The notes below the pieces were generated by a model, which was given only the letters and a program-made list of their open reading frames with translations, was not told the DNA's origin and made no database searches. Positions 39,459 through 48,805 of a stretch of DNA of 56,261 nucleotides are shown here, piece by piece. Each line of letters begins with the position of its first letter. The first letter of the stretch is position 1. The DNA comes from Bacteroidaceae bacterium (lineage in GTDB: Bacteria; Bacteroidota; Bacteroidia; Bacteroidales; Bacteroidaceae). Where the stretch lies: positions 1 through 56,261 of the forward strand of contig JAFYMW010000006.1 of assembly GCA_017548165.1 (NCBI GenBank), read 5' to 3'. A program made the position numbers and the translations under genes.

Positions 39459-40529
39459 ATGACTAACGACGAGAAATACATGAGAAGAGCCATTCAGTTG
39501 GCCAAGTGCGGAGAGGCAACTGTTGCCCCCAATCCCATGGTGGGTGCGGTGATAGTGTATAAGGGCCGAATCATTGGTGAAGGTTATCATCAAAAATATG
39601 GTGGTCCTCATGCCGAAGTTAATGCCGTGCGAAGTGTTCGTAGTGTCGAGGGCAAGACAATACATTGTCAATGCGGAGACAATACATTGTCTGAGGCGAG
39701 ACAATACTTCGCCCAAAGCACCATGTATGTTACCCTTGAGCCATGCTCGCATTGGGGTAAGACTCCCCCTTGTTGCGATATGATTATTGCCAATGGTTTT
39801 GGACGTGTTGTTGTGGGAATGCAAGACCCCAATGCCAAGGTTGATGGCGAAGGAATTCGCAGGATGCGAGAGGCTGGTATAGAGGTTGTTGTGGGAGTTC
39901 TGGAAGATGAATGTCGCGCGATTAATCCATGTTTTCATACCTATCACAGTCTTCGTAGACCCAAGATAACATTGAAATGGGCACAGATGTCTGATGGTAC
40001 AATGGGTTGCAAGATGGAGTCTGGGCAGAGATTGCATATTTCCACTCCCTTTACAGAAATGCTCGTTCATCGCTTGCGTTCTCGTTGTCAGGCTATTATG
40101 GTGGGAACCAATACTGCTATTCAGGATAATCCTTCGCTTACCACGCGCCTATGGCGAGGCGCTTCTCCACTGAGAGTGACAATAGATCGCAAGGGAAGAT
40201 TGCAGGACACGCTCAAGGTGTTGAACGACGAGGTGGAAACGGTGGTGTATCGCAACGAGATACTTTCGGAGATACTTTACGACTTGCACAAAAGAGGGGT
40301 GCAGCACCTGATGGTGGAGGGAGGGAGTAAACTATTGCAAAGCTTTATTGATAGTAATTTGTGGGACGAGGCTCGTGTGGAAATCTGCCCAGAGAAATCA
40401 GACGCTTTGCAAAGTCTCTCTGCCGAAGAAAAAGTGTCGGCTCCTATCATTGCTAATGCTGAAGTGTGCGAAGAACGCTGTGTTGACGGTAATAAATTGC
40501 TAATTTTACTTAATTCAAGGCACATTTGA
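39459..40529 (+). CDS. ribD: Bifunctional riboflavin synthesis deaminase/reductase RibD
   Basis: A 356-residue enzyme. The N-terminal deaminase (zinc ligands in HAEV, H51 with E53, and PCSHWGKTPPCC, C96 and C105) and C-terminal reductase (LTTRLWRGASPLRVTIDRKGRL, HLMVEGGSKLLQSFI) carry out the second and third steps of riboflavin synthesis. Compared with E. coli, about 20 extra residues lie between HAEVNAV and the second zinc motif; residues 66-83 of these are encoded by a 22-base tandem repeat also present in an M16 gene. The insertion keeps frame and leaves all ligands intact. No FMN riboswitch is seen. It is divergent from prmC across repeats D1 and D2. Confidence 0.93.
   Translation: MTNDEKYMRRAIQLAKCGEATVAPNPMVGAVIVYKGRIIGEGYHQKYGGPHAEVNAVRSVRSVEGKTIHCQCGDNTLSEARQYFAQSTMYVTLEPCSHWGKTPPCCDMIIANGFGRVVVGMQDPNAKVDGEGIRRMREAGIEVVVGVLEDECRAINPCFHTYHSLRRPKITLKWAQMSDGTMGCKMESGQRLHISTPFTEMLVHRLRSRCQAIMVGTNTAIQDNPSLTTRLWRGASPLRVTIDRKGRLQDTLKVLNDEVETVVYRNEILSEILYDLHKRGVQHLMVEGGSKLLQSFIDSNLWDEARVEICPEKSDALQSLSAEEKVSAPIIANAEVCEERCVDGNKLLILLNSRHI
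39656..39707. repeat. 22-bp tandem repeat inside ribD
   Basis: Units 39656-39677 and 39678-39699 start with the identical 14-base near-palindrome GACAATACATTGTC; a third partial unit (GACAATAC) ends at 39707. The second unit with the partial third matches the repeat in the M16 gene (21814-21835) at 20 of 22 bases. Confidence 0.8.
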
Positions 40530-40564
40530 TGGTATTATATGACACGAATTTGGAATAAATGCAC

Positions 40565-40572
40565 TAATTTTG
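40565..40572 (+). promoter_or_regulatory. -7 box before the DUF6242 lipoprotein gene
   Basis: TAATTTTG fits TAnnTTTG and lies 20 bases before ATG 40593; this rules out the earlier ATG at 40539. Confidence 0.6.
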
Positions 40573-40592
40573 CATCCAAATTGCATATAATA

Positions 40593-42005
40593 ATGTACAC
40601 GAAGAACAAAAAGACCGTGAAGAAACAGTTGCAAATGCTGATATTGGTGCTTTCTGCAATGGTTTCTCTAACATCATGCTTGTCCACTGGCGTAGAAACG
40701 TCGGTTAGCAATACCTGCTATATTTCAGGTGTCAGTGTCACCTCCTTCCGTCGCGTTGAAACATGTAAGGCTGCGGATGGTGTGACGGATAGTACATATC
40801 ATTCAACATTTTCCGGTACTAATTGGATTTTTACGATTAATCAGAAGACTCTTTTGGTTGAGAATCGTGACTCCCTGCCTTATAATACCGACTTGTCAAG
40901 AGTTGTTCTGAACCTGACCTACGTTGGCGCAACAGCATATTATCGTGCATCCGATGCCTGGGATGATGAACAATGGTTGGTCTACAACACTACCGATAGT
41001 ATCGATATTCGTCAGCCTCTTCACATTCGAGTGGTGGCAACGGACAATACCGAGCGTCGCTATACATTGCGCATGAATGTGCATACCAGCCATAGTGATT
41101 CGCTCCATTGGGCTCTTGTCGAGGGACATGAGGCAATCAATGGTGCATCTCCCATGAAGGCTACAACATGGGAAGACAAGGTTGGCGTTCTTGTCAACGA
41201 TGGCGATGCAGTGGCGTGGATGAGCCATGCCGAAAGCAATTCGGGCGAATGGGATAAAGTTGTTACAGATCTTCCCACCAGCACAGATGTCAACTCTTTG
41301 GCCAAGAACAATAAGGCCTTGTATGTAAATACCGCCGATGGTGCTTTGTATTCAAGTACCGATGGTGTGGCATGGACAATGCTTTGCCAGGAGGAAGGGT
41401 TGCGTTTGGCGGGAGCTTCCAACGACAAGCTTTATGCAATTTTCTCTGGTACCCTCTGGAGTACCCCAGAGAATGTTATAGAGTGGGTGGCAGAACCTTT
41501 GGATGATAGTGCAGCACTCTTGCCCGATCAGGAGGTGGTGTCATTCTCTTATGCACAGAATTCTTCTCTTACAAGAATGATATTGTTGGGCAATCGTAGT
41601 GTTGCGACAGACTCCACTGCTGTGGTTTGGACAAAGTCATGGACAGAGTTTGAGAATGAGAATACCGAAAGCTGGATGCACTATACAAGGTCTGATGACA
41701 ATATCAGACAATTGCCCATGTTCAAGCAGATGTCTTTGATGTATTACGACAATATGCTGATGGCAGCTATTGGTGATAGCTATGATGGTAGTGTTTCAGC
41801 AATGGAACGTTTCTATGTCAGCCAAGATAATGGTTTGACATGGAGCAGACTACAGACAATATTGCCTCCCTCGGATATTCGACTTACCGATAGTTATATT
41901 GCTTCAACAGTTGATAACAGCAACTTTATATGGCTTTTTGCCGGTGGCAAGGTGTACCGAGGTCGACTGAACAGATTGGGATTCACTCGTCCCGATGTTT
42001 ATTAA
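40593..42005 (+). CDS. DUF6242-type lipoprotein with beta-propeller-like C-terminus
   Basis: A 470-residue exported lipoprotein: basic start MYTKNKKTVKK, hydrophobic segment, lipobox LTSC. The N-terminal third is a beta-sandwich-like domain (cadherin/DUF4959 style; SVTSFRRVETC, YTLRMNVHTS). The rest contains several kelch/BNR-like repeats (ALYVNTADGALYSSTDGVAWTM, ERFYVSQDNGLTWSRL), suggesting a beta-propeller. It sits immediately upstream of the DUF6089 barrel and the uppS-bamA cluster, a position conserved in Bacteroidales, so a role in envelope assembly is plausible but unproven. Confidence 0.75.
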   Translation: MYTKNKKTVKKQLQMLILVLSAMVSLTSCLSTGVETSVSNTCYISGVSVTSFRRVETCKAADGVTDSTYHSTFSGTNWIFTINQKTLLVENRDSLPYNTDLSRVVLNLTYVGATAYYRASDAWDDEQWLVYNTTDSIDIRQPLHIRVVATDNTERRYTLRMNVHTSHSDSLHWALVEGHEAINGASPMKATTWEDKVGVLVNDGDAVAWMSHAESNSGEWDKVVTDLPTSTDVNSLAKNNKALYVNTADGALYSSTDGVAWTMLCQEEGLRLAGASNDKLYAIFSGTLWSTPENVIEWVAEPLDDSAALLPDQEVVSFSYAQNSSLTRMILLGNRSVATDSTAVVWTKSWTEFENENTESWMHYTRSDDNIRQLPMFKQMSLMYYDNMLMAAIGDSYDGSVSAMERFYVSQDNGLTWSRLQTILPPSDIRLTDSYIASTVDNSNFIWLFAGGKVYRGRLNRLGFTRPDVY

Positions 42006-42013
42006 AAAGGCTT

Positions 42014-42703
42014 GTGTTGAGAAGACTGATAATCATACTGCTGCTTCTGTGTGGTATAGGTACAGGTAGGGCTCAGGAACTCCTGGAATACCGATGGGAT
42101 ATCGGTGGTGGAACAGGATTGTGTTACTATCTTGGTGATGTCAGCAGAACTCCGTTTGCCGGTAGCAACATCATGGCTGCATTCACGCTGAGGCGTAACT
42201 TTAATCCACGTATGGCGCTTAAGACCAATCTGGCTTATGGCAGATATGTAGGTGTGAGTAAAGGTTATTATCTGCCTGCTGCACCAGGAGGAACGGATAA
42301 GGCAGTCGATGTGGCTTTCAAAGGCAATGTTGTTGATCTTGGAGCGCAGTTCGAACTCAACTTTTGGGGATATGGCTTGGGGCCAGGATATAAAAAACTG
42401 TCACGAATTACACCATATGCGGTCCTGGGGCTTGGAGCTACGGTGAGTGTGACAAACGATGGCAATGCTGTGGGATTAAACTTCCCAGTAGGTGCAGGTG
42501 TCAAATATAAGGTGAAACCTCGTTTGAACCTCGCCTTTGAGTGGACACATCGTTTTACGACGATAGACAAAATGGATGGCGCAGTATTGAGCGATCCGTA
42601 TGATATACAAGGTTCTAAACTGAAGAACAACGATACATACTCGTTCTTCATGTTTACATTAACTTACGACATTAGTCCAAAATTCAGACTATGCAACAAT
42701 TAG
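42014..42703 (+). CDS. Outer-membrane beta-barrel protein, DUF6089 type
   Basis: A 229-residue protein with signal peptide ([20 protein letters not shown]) and a barrel of alternating strands ([51 protein letters not shown] at the C-terminal end with an aromatic in the last strand). The start is at a non-ATG codon, GTG 42014 or TTG 42017, as no ATG in this frame fits after the previous stop; longer frames overlap the DUF6242 gene. It overlaps uppS by 13 bases. Function unknown; it is in the conserved set with bamA and skp. Confidence 0.8.
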   Translation: MLRRLIIILLLLCGIGTGRAQELLEYRWDIGGGTGLCYYLGDVSRTPFAGSNIMAAFTLRRNFNPRMALKTNLAYGRYVGVSKGYYLPAAPGGTDKAVDVAFKGNVVDLGAQFELNFWGYGLGPGYKKLSRITPYAVLGLGATVSVTNDGNAVGLNFPVGAGVKYKVKPRLNLAFEWTHRFTTIDKMDGAVLSDPYDIQGSKLKNNDTYSFFMFTLTYDISPKFRLCNN

Positions 42704-43425
42704 ACAATAGCCGTATACCGGCACACATAGCCATCATCATGGATGGTAACGGTCGTTGGGCAAAGGCAAAGGGCTTGCCTCGCACAGCAGGTCATGTAGA
42801 GGGTGTAGCCACAGTGAAGAAAATCACTGAGGAGGCAACAAGGTTGGGCGTGAAGTATCTGACTTTATATACCTTCAGCACAGAGAATTGGAACCGTCCG
42901 GTAGAGGAGATCGAGGCTTTGATGCATTTGGTTCTTACCAATCTTGAAGAAGAAATCTTTATGAAGAATAATGTTCGCTTCCAGATGATTGGCGAGTTGG
43001 AACGTCTTCCTCAGAGTGTGCAGACAAGGCTGAAGGAGTGCATAGAACGTACCAGTGTCAATACTGGCATGACCATGGTGGTGGCTCTGAGTTATAGCAG
43101 TCGCTGGGAACTGACAAGAGCAGCCCGTATGTTGGCTGATGAGGTCAAGGCTGGCAATTTGAAGAGCGAGGATATCACCGAGGAGACAATAAGTCGTAGT
43201 CTCACTACCAACTTTATGCCCGATCCAGACCTGCTTATCCGTACAGGTGGTGAATTGCGCATTAGCAACTATCTGCTTTGGCAGTGTGCATATTCCGAAT
43301 TTTATTTTACCGACCAGTTCTGGCCAGATTTTGATGAGGAGTCTTTGAGGGCCGCCATCGCTGATTATCAGCAACGTCAGCGTCGCTTTGGAAAAACAGG
43401 AGAACAAGTATCAGATGAAGAATAG
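42691..43425 (+). CDS. uppS: Isoprenyl transferase (undecaprenyl diphosphate synthase)
   Basis: A 244-residue cis-prenyltransferase producing the C55 lipid carrier for peptidoglycan and polysaccharide building. The catalytic aspartate (D18) is in [10 protein letters not shown]; the [17 protein letters not shown] segment and the C-terminal [18 protein letters not shown] region are also present. It overlaps the genes before (13 bases) and after it (11 bases), which indicates an operon. Confidence 0.95.
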   Translation: MQQLDNSRIPAHIAIIMDGNGRWAKAKGLPRTAGHVEGVATVKKITEEATRLGVKYLTLYTFSTENWNRPVEEIEALMHLVLTNLEEEIFMKNNVRFQMIGELERLPQSVQTRLKECIERTSVNTGMTMVVALSYSSRWELTRAARMLADEVKAGNLKSEDITEETISRSLTTNFMPDPDLLIRTGGELRISNYLLWQCAYSEFYFTDQFWPDFDEESLRAAIADYQQRQRRFGKTGEQVSDEE

Positions 43426-46066
43426 AATATACCTTATTATATTAATTGCTATATTGTGTTCTGTGGCAGGTACTGTCCGTGCACAATATTTAAAGCGCGA
43501 TACAGCTGTAGTTATTGACTATAGCCGCACTCCCCGTGAGGTTGTTGTCAAGAATATTGCTGTGGATGGAATCCCCAACTTTGACTCTGCCATGTTGGTT
43601 CGTTTGTCGGGTTTGACAGTAGGTGAAACTATTAGTATCCCTGGCGACGAGATAACAAAGGCAATCAAGCGTTATTGGAAAAATGGTTTGTTCTCCAATG
43701 TAGCCATTAGAGTAGACTCTATCATTAACGACTCTGCATATCTGCATATTCATCTCGCACCACGTCATCGTATTTCCCAAATCAACTTTAATGGTGTGAA
43801 GAAGAATGAAAAGGATGATTTGAAGGAAAAGATAGGTCTGGTAGAAGACAACCAGCTCACCCCCAATATGGTTGACCGTGCAAAGCTTTTGGCATTGCGC
43901 TATTTTGAGGACAAGGGTTTCAAAAATGCTGAGGTGGAGATTCTTCAGCACGACGACCCTACAGCCCCCGACAGAGTTGTTGTGGATGTCAACGTCAAGA
44001 AGAACGGAAAGATTCTTATAAATAAGATTAATGTAATAGGTAATACTATTATTCCGGAGAGAAAGTTGAAAGGTAACATCTTTACTGGAGGTGTGCTCAA
44101 GACTATCCGTGAGAAGAAGGGTTTCCACAATTGGTTCCGTAGTCACAAGTTTATTGATACCAAGTACAAGGAAGCCAAGGACAATCTTCAAAACTACTAT
44201 GCAGAACTCGGTTATCGCGATGCTATCATTGTGGCCGATACGGTGAAGAGTATTGACGAGAAGCATGTTGATGTGAATATCTATGTTGAGGAGGGTAATA
44301 AATACTATCTTCGCAATGTAGAATGGGTGGGTAATACCGTATATAATACAGATTACCTTAACTATCTGCTTCGCATGAAGAAGGGTGATGTATATAACCA
44401 GAAGTATCTCAGCGAACGTCTTGTATCGGACGAGGATGCTGTGGGTAATTCGTATTACAACAATGGTTATGTATTTTATGGTCTCGATCCCGTGGAGGTT
44501 AATATCGTTGGTGATAGTGTAGACCTTGAAATGCGAATCAACGAGGGTCCACAGGCACGCATCAGCAGAGTGAAGATTATGGGTAACGAGCGCGTGTATG
44601 AAAATGTGGTTCGTCGTGAGTTGAGAAACAAACCTGGTGACCTGTTCTCTAAGGAGGCTTTAGAGCGTTCTTATCGCGAGATTGCCAGTATGGGTCACTT
44701 CAACCCTGAGAATATAGATCATAAGATAGAACCAGATCCAGTAAATGGTACTGTGGACATTGGATGGGGTCTAGAACCCAAGAGTAACGACCAGATTGAG
44801 TTCTCTTTGGGTTATGGTCAAACGGGTGTTATTGGTAAGATTGGTTTGAAGTTCGCCAATTTTTCTATGGCAAACCTTTTCAGAAAGAATGGTCTGCGTC
44901 GTGGTGTAATGCCTCAGGGTAATGGTGAGACTTTCAGTATCAGCGGTCAGACCAATGGTACATATTACCAGCAATACAGTATCTCGTATATGAACCCTTG
45001 GTTTGGTGGTAAGCGTCCCAATACTTTGTCGTTTAGTGCGTTCTATAGCAAACAGACAGATATAAGCGATAGATACTACAACTCTGCATACTACGACAAT
45101 TATTACAACAATATTTATGGTTATGGCTATGGTTATGGCGGTTATGGTGGATACTATGGCTATGAGAACTATTACGACCCTGACAAATCACAACAGGTAT
45201 TTGGTGTTTCTCTTGGTTGGGGTAAGCGCCTACGTTGGCCAGACGACTATTTCACTCTGAGTGCAGATTTGTCTTATACCCGTTACATAATGAAAGATTG
45301 GAATTACTTCTCGTTGATGACAAACGGTAATTGTAACAATCTGGCATTGCGATTCTCATTGGCTCGTAATAGTATTGACAACCAGATATACCCACGTCGA
45401 GGTTCGGAGATTCTATTGTCTGTAGCCGTTACTCCTCCATATTCGCTATGGGATGGTAAGGACTATGCTGGTTCGGCTAATAATGTGTCAAGTCCTACCT
45501 ACTCTAAGGAGCTACAGGAGAAATACAGTTGGATAGAGTATCACAAGTGGAAGTTCAAAGCAAGAACCTATACAGCCTTGTCTGGTCACAACAAGTGTTT
45601 CGTGCTTATGACACGTGCCGAATTGGGCATGTTGGGCTCGTACAACAAGCACAAACCCTCTCCATTTGAGAACTACTATATGGGTGGTGATGGTACATCA
45701 GGTTATTCGTCCTACTATTCTACAGAGACCATCGGTTTGAGAGGTTACGACAATGGTTCTATCACTCCTGCCGGAAATATGGGTTATGCCTATGCTCGTT
45801 TCACTGTTGAGTTGCGCTATCCTTTTATGTTGGGTGCAAGTACTAATGTTTATGGTCTTGTCTTTGCCGAAGGTGGTAACTGTTGGAGTAGTATCGGTGG
45901 CATCAACCCATTGGATTTAAAGAAATCTGTCGGTGTCGGTGCCCGTGTGTTCTTGCCCATGATTGGCTTGCTCGGTATTGACTGGGCTTATGGTTTTGAC
46001 AAGGTGCAGGGTTCGAGCACATACGCAGGAAGCCATTTCCATTTTGTATTGGGTCAGGAGTTCTAA
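43415..46066 (+). CDS. bamA: Outer membrane protein assembly factor BamA
   Basis: An 883-residue Omp85 protein that inserts beta-barrel proteins into the outer membrane. Signal peptide 1-22 (ending VRAQ), then POTRA domains to about residue 460 (segments such as [52 protein letters not shown]), then the 16-strand barrel ending in FHFVLGQEF with a C-terminal phenylalanine. One barrel loop (about residues 555-590) is unusually rich in tyrosine and glycine. ATG 43415 (MKNRIYLI) inside the uppS end is taken as the start. Confidence 0.94.
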   Translation: MKNRIYLIILIAILCSVAGTVRAQYLKRDTAVVIDYSRTPREVVVKNIAVDGIPNFDSAMLVRLSGLTVGETISIPGDEITKAIKRYWKNGLFSNVAIRVDSIINDSAYLHIHLAPRHRISQINFNGVKKNEKDDLKEKIGLVEDNQLTPNMVDRAKLLALRYFEDKGFKNAEVEILQHDDPTAPDRVVVDVNVKKNGKILINKINVIGNTIIPERKLKGNIFTGGVLKTIREKKGFHNWFRSHKFIDTKYKEAKDNLQNYYAELGYRDAIIVADTVKSIDEKHVDVNIYVEEGNKYYLRNVEWVGNTVYNTDYLNYLLRMKKGDVYNQKYLSERLVSDEDAVGNSYYNNGYVFYGLDPVEVNIVGDSVDLEMRINEGPQARISRVKIMGNERVYENVVRRELRNKPGDLFSKEALERSYREIASMGHFNPENIDHKIEPDPVNGTVDIGWGLEPKSNDQIEFSLGYGQTGVIGKIGLKFANFSMANLFRKNGLRRGVMPQGNGETFSISGQTNGTYYQQYSISYMNPWFGGKRPNTLSFSAFYSKQTDISDRYYNSAYYDNYYNNIYGYGYGYGGYGGYYGYENYYDPDKSQQVFGVSLGWGKRLRWPDDYFTLSADLSYTRYIMKDWNYFSLMTNGNCNNLALRFSLARNSIDNQIYPRRGSEILLSVAVTPPYSLWDGKDYAGSANNVSSPTYSKELQEKYSWIEYHKWKFKARTYTALSGHNKCFVLMTRAELGMLGSYNKHKPSPFENYYMGGDGTSGYSSYYSTETIGLRGYDNGSITPAGNMGYAYARFTVELRYPFMLGASTNVYGLVFAEGGNCWSSIGGINPLDLKKSVGVGARVFLPMIGLLGIDWAYGFDKVQGSSTYAGSHFHFVLGQEF

Positions 46067-46137
46067 GTATGGCGGTCATATAGTAAACCTTTACTTATGT
46101 ATTCGCTTGGAATTGTATAATATTAAAAATAGAAGAC

Positions 46138-46650
46138 ATGAAAAGAATGATTTTAATGCTCGTTGCAATGCTTTCTATTGCAATGTCAGCCAATGCCCAG
46201 AAGTTTGCTCTGGTTGATATGGAGTATATCCTCAATCATATTCCTGCTTATGAACGTGCCGGAGAGCAGTTGAACCAGGTTTCAAAGAAATGGCAGGCTG
46301 AGGTGGAAGTGCTTCAAGAGGAGGCACAGACAATGTACAAGAAGTACCAGGCAGAGTCGGTCTTCCTCTCTGACGAACAGAAGGCAAAGAGCGAAGAGGC
46401 CATCATTGCCAAGGAAAAGGAAGCCAGCGACCTCAAGAAGAAGTATTTTGGTCCCGAGGGTGAGCTTTTCAAGAAGCGTGAGAGTCTGATGGCACCCATT
46501 CAGGATGAGATATACAATGCCATTAAGGACATAGCCGAACTCAAAGGCTATAGTCTTATATTGGACCGCGCTTCAGATGCCGGCATTATCTTTGCTTCGC
46601 CCAAGGCAGATATCTCTAACGAGGTATTGACAAAATTGGGTTACAAATAA
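46138..46650 (+). CDS. Skp/OmpH-family periplasmic chaperone, first copy
   Basis: A 170-residue protein with signal peptide (ending SANAQ) and the OmpH fold: a short strand (KFALVDMEYILNHIPAYE), long charged helices forming the Skp 'tentacles' (about 40-120), and a final strand segment (YSLILDRASDAGIIF). Skp trimers hold unfolded outer-membrane proteins on their way to BamA. It is the first of three consecutive paralogues behind bamA. Confidence 0.92.
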   Translation: MKRMILMLVAMLSIAMSANAQKFALVDMEYILNHIPAYERAGEQLNQVSKKWQAEVEVLQEEAQTMYKKYQAESVFLSDEQKAKSEEAIIAKEKEASDLKKKYFGPEGELFKKRESLMAPIQDEIYNAIKDIAELKGYSLILDRASDAGIIFASPKADISNEVLTKLGYK

Positions 46651-46681
46651 TACTACAAACTATTAAAATTAAATTATAATT

Positions 46682-47215
46682 ATGAAAAAGATTCTTTTGG
46701 CCATTTTGATGGCTATGCCTTTGAGCCTTTTGGCACAGATCAAGTTCGCACATTACAACTATGCAGAGATCCTTCCTAATATGAAGGAATATGCTACAGC
46801 TCAGGCAGAACTTGAAACAATGAAGAAGCAGTTTGAGGACGATCTGAAACTGATGCAGGAGGAGTTGCAGAAGAAATATGCCGATTACGAGAAGGAAGCT
46901 GCTAACCTGTTGGATAATATTCGTGCACGTCGTGAGCAGGAATTGATGGAGTTGCAGCAACGTCTTCAGCAGAGCGTACAGGACAATGAGTTGGCATTCC
47001 AGAAGGCTACTCAGGAAAAGCTCGCTTTGATTAACGAGAAGGTTATGGCAGCTGTTAAGAAGATTGGCGAAGCTGGTGGTTATGTTTATGTTGTTGATAC
47101 CAGCATTGGCGCAATATCTTTCATTAATGTTGCTATGAGCACTGATATTACTGCTCAGCTCAAGAAGGAATTGGGTGTTACTGCCAGTGTTGCTGCTCCC
47201 GCAGAGAATAAGTAA
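46682..47215 (+). CDS. Skp/OmpH-family periplasmic chaperone, second copy
   Basis: A 177-residue paralogue with its own signal peptide (MKKILLAILMAMPLSLLAQ), helices rich in Glu, Gln and Lys (EYATAQAELETMKKQFEDD onward) and a closing GGYVYVVDTSIGAISF strand. The C-terminus (LKKELGVTASVAAPAENK) is an unstructured tail. It lies 31 bases after the first copy. Confidence 0.92.
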   Translation: MKKILLAILMAMPLSLLAQIKFAHYNYAEILPNMKEYATAQAELETMKKQFEDDLKLMQEELQKKYADYEKEAANLLDNIRARREQELMELQQRLQQSVQDNELAFQKATQEKLALINEKVMAAVKKIGEAGGYVYVVDTSIGAISFINVAMSTDITAQLKKELGVTASVAAPAENK

Positions 47216-47226
47216 TATAATATATG

Positions 47227-47258
47227 TATCCGCGGAAAAGCTTAAGCATCCGCGGATA
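47227..47258. repeat. Hairpin between the second and third skp genes
   Basis: TATCCGCGGA (47227-47236) and TCCGCGGATA (47249-47258) form a perfect 10-base-pair stem with a 12-base loop and no following T-run. It may stabilise or partly attenuate the mRNA. Its CCGCGG core is shared with the ACCGCGGT repeats. Confidence 0.65.
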
Positions 47259-47287
47259 TATAGTTAGGTATTTAACCAAGTGAAGCA

Positions 47288-47959
47288 ATGAAAGTTTTTA
47301 ATAAATCAACCTTTTTCAAGATTCTCAGCTTGCTGTGCTTAGCCATATGCACACAAGTGCTTCACGCTCAGACAGAGGATGATTCTCTGCGAGTTGAAAC
47401 TACACCTGTTTCACAACCTGATACCGTTTCTGATGAACAGCAAGACTCTGTTCCAACAGTACCAGTTGAAAAGAAAACCACTCCTCGTGTCACAAGAACT
47501 CTGTTCTTTGCTAAGGTAAGTTCAAAAACTATCCTTGCCAAAATGCCCCAATACCAGGCAATCCAGCGTAATATGGAAGCTCTAAGGGAACAATATGAGG
47601 CAGAGGCAAAGAAGAGTGAGAATGACTTCCAGAAGAAGTTCGAGGAGTTTATACAGGGTCACAAGGATTTTCCTAAGACTATTTTGGAAAAGAGACAGAA
47701 TGAACTCCAGACCATGTTGGAAACCAATGCTGCTTTTCGTATTAAGGTACAGAATCTGTTGGTTGAGGCAGAGAAGAGCATGTTGGCAGATGTGATGACC
47801 GAACTGAAGGAAGCCATTTCTGTAGTGGCAAAGGAAAAGGGTGTAAGTATAGTCTTTGATGTCGACGGAGATAGTGTGCCCTATATCATTCCTGGTTTGG
47901 CACTGGATTTGACATCAAGTGTTATCGATTATCTTCTTATTGATGAAACTGGTGAATGA
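47288..47959 (+). CDS. Skp/OmpH-family protein, third and longest copy
   Basis: A 223-residue paralogue. It has a signal peptide (to about residue 27, VLHAQ), then a 45-residue Ser/Thr/Pro/Val-rich acidic stretch (about 28-70) absent from the other copies, then the OmpH helical region (IQRNMEALREQYEAEAKKSENDFQKKFEEF) and a final strand segment (GVSIVFDVDGDSVPYII). The extra N-terminal linker sets it apart. Its stop overlaps the murI start (ATGA). Confidence 0.88.
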   Translation: MKVFNKSTFFKILSLLCLAICTQVLHAQTEDDSLRVETTPVSQPDTVSDEQQDSVPTVPVEKKTTPRVTRTLFFAKVSSKTILAKMPQYQAIQRNMEALREQYEAEAKKSENDFQKKFEEFIQGHKDFPKTILEKRQNELQTMLETNAAFRIKVQNLLVEAEKSMLADVMTELKEAISVVAKEKGVSIVFDVDGDSVPYIIPGLALDLTSSVIDYLLIDETGE

Positions 47960-48774
47960 TGTCACCAATAGGAATCTTTGATAGCGGTTATGGCGGATTG
48001 ACCATTTTAAGGACAATCCGCCAAATCATGCCCCAATATGACTATCTGTATTTGGGCGACAATGCGCGTACACCATATGGAACGCGTAGTTTTGAAGTTG
48101 TCTACGAATTCACACTTCAGGCTGTAAAGCGTCTTTTTGATGAGGGCTGCCCATTGGTTATCCTTGGTTGTAACACTGCTTCTGCCAAGGCCCTTCGCAC
48201 CATACAACAGAACGACCTCCCCCTTATCGACCCATCTCGTCGTGTGCTTGGAGTGATACGCCCCACGGCAGAGTGTATCGGCAGTATTTCGCACACTCGC
48301 CATGTTGGCATCTTTGCCACCCCTGGCACCATTCGTTCCCATACCTATGATTTGGAGATTGCAAAGTTGCACCCCGATATAAAGGTAACTGGAGTATCGT
48401 GCCCCATGTGGGTTCCCTTGGTGGAGAACAACGAGGCACACATGCCTGGTGCCGACTATTTTGTTAAGCAGAAGGTTGATGAAATGTTCACCCTTGATCC
48501 ACAGATAGATGCCATAATTTTGGGATGTACCCATTATCCATTGCTGTTGGACAAGATAGAGAAGTATGTTCCTGCCAATGTTAAGGTAATACCTCAAGGA
48601 GACTATGTGGCACAGAGTTTGCAGGATTATCTCTTCAGGCATCCCGATATGCATGAACGCATAACGCAAGGTGGCACATTGCGTCTCCTCACCACCGAGC
48701 ATCCTCGTCAGTTCAACGAAAATGCCAGTATTTTCCTCCACCATACAGTAGAGGCAGAAAGAATAGTGCTGTAG
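47956..48774 (+). CDS. murI: Glutamate racemase
   Basis: A 272-residue enzyme supplying D-glutamate for peptidoglycan. Both catalytic cysteines are present, in ILGCNTASAKAL (about residue 75) and ILGCTHYPLLL (about 190), and the N-terminal IGIFDSGYGGLTIL is the family signature. ATG 47956 overlaps the end of the third skp gene; the next ATG (47959) would shorten it by one residue. It closes the uppS-bamA-skp cluster and is convergent with the radical SAM gene. Confidence 0.95.
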   Translation: MMSPIGIFDSGYGGLTILRTIRQIMPQYDYLYLGDNARTPYGTRSFEVVYEFTLQAVKRLFDEGCPLVILGCNTASAKALRTIQQNDLPLIDPSRRVLGVIRPTAECIGSISHTRHVGIFATPGTIRSHTYDLEIAKLHPDIKVTGVSCPMWVPLVENNEAHMPGADYFVKQKVDEMFTLDPQIDAIILGCTHYPLLLDKIEKYVPANVKVIPQGDYVAQSLQDYLFRHPDMHERITQGGTLRLLTTEHPRQFNENASIFLHHTVEAERIVL

Positions 48775-48805
48775 TTTTGTCGATGACCTTTTCTATGCAT
48801 CTTTG

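Noticed and set aside
47227..47258. Terminator inside the skp cluster
   Set aside because: Strong stem but no T-run on either strand and the operon continues, so it is listed as a hairpin only.
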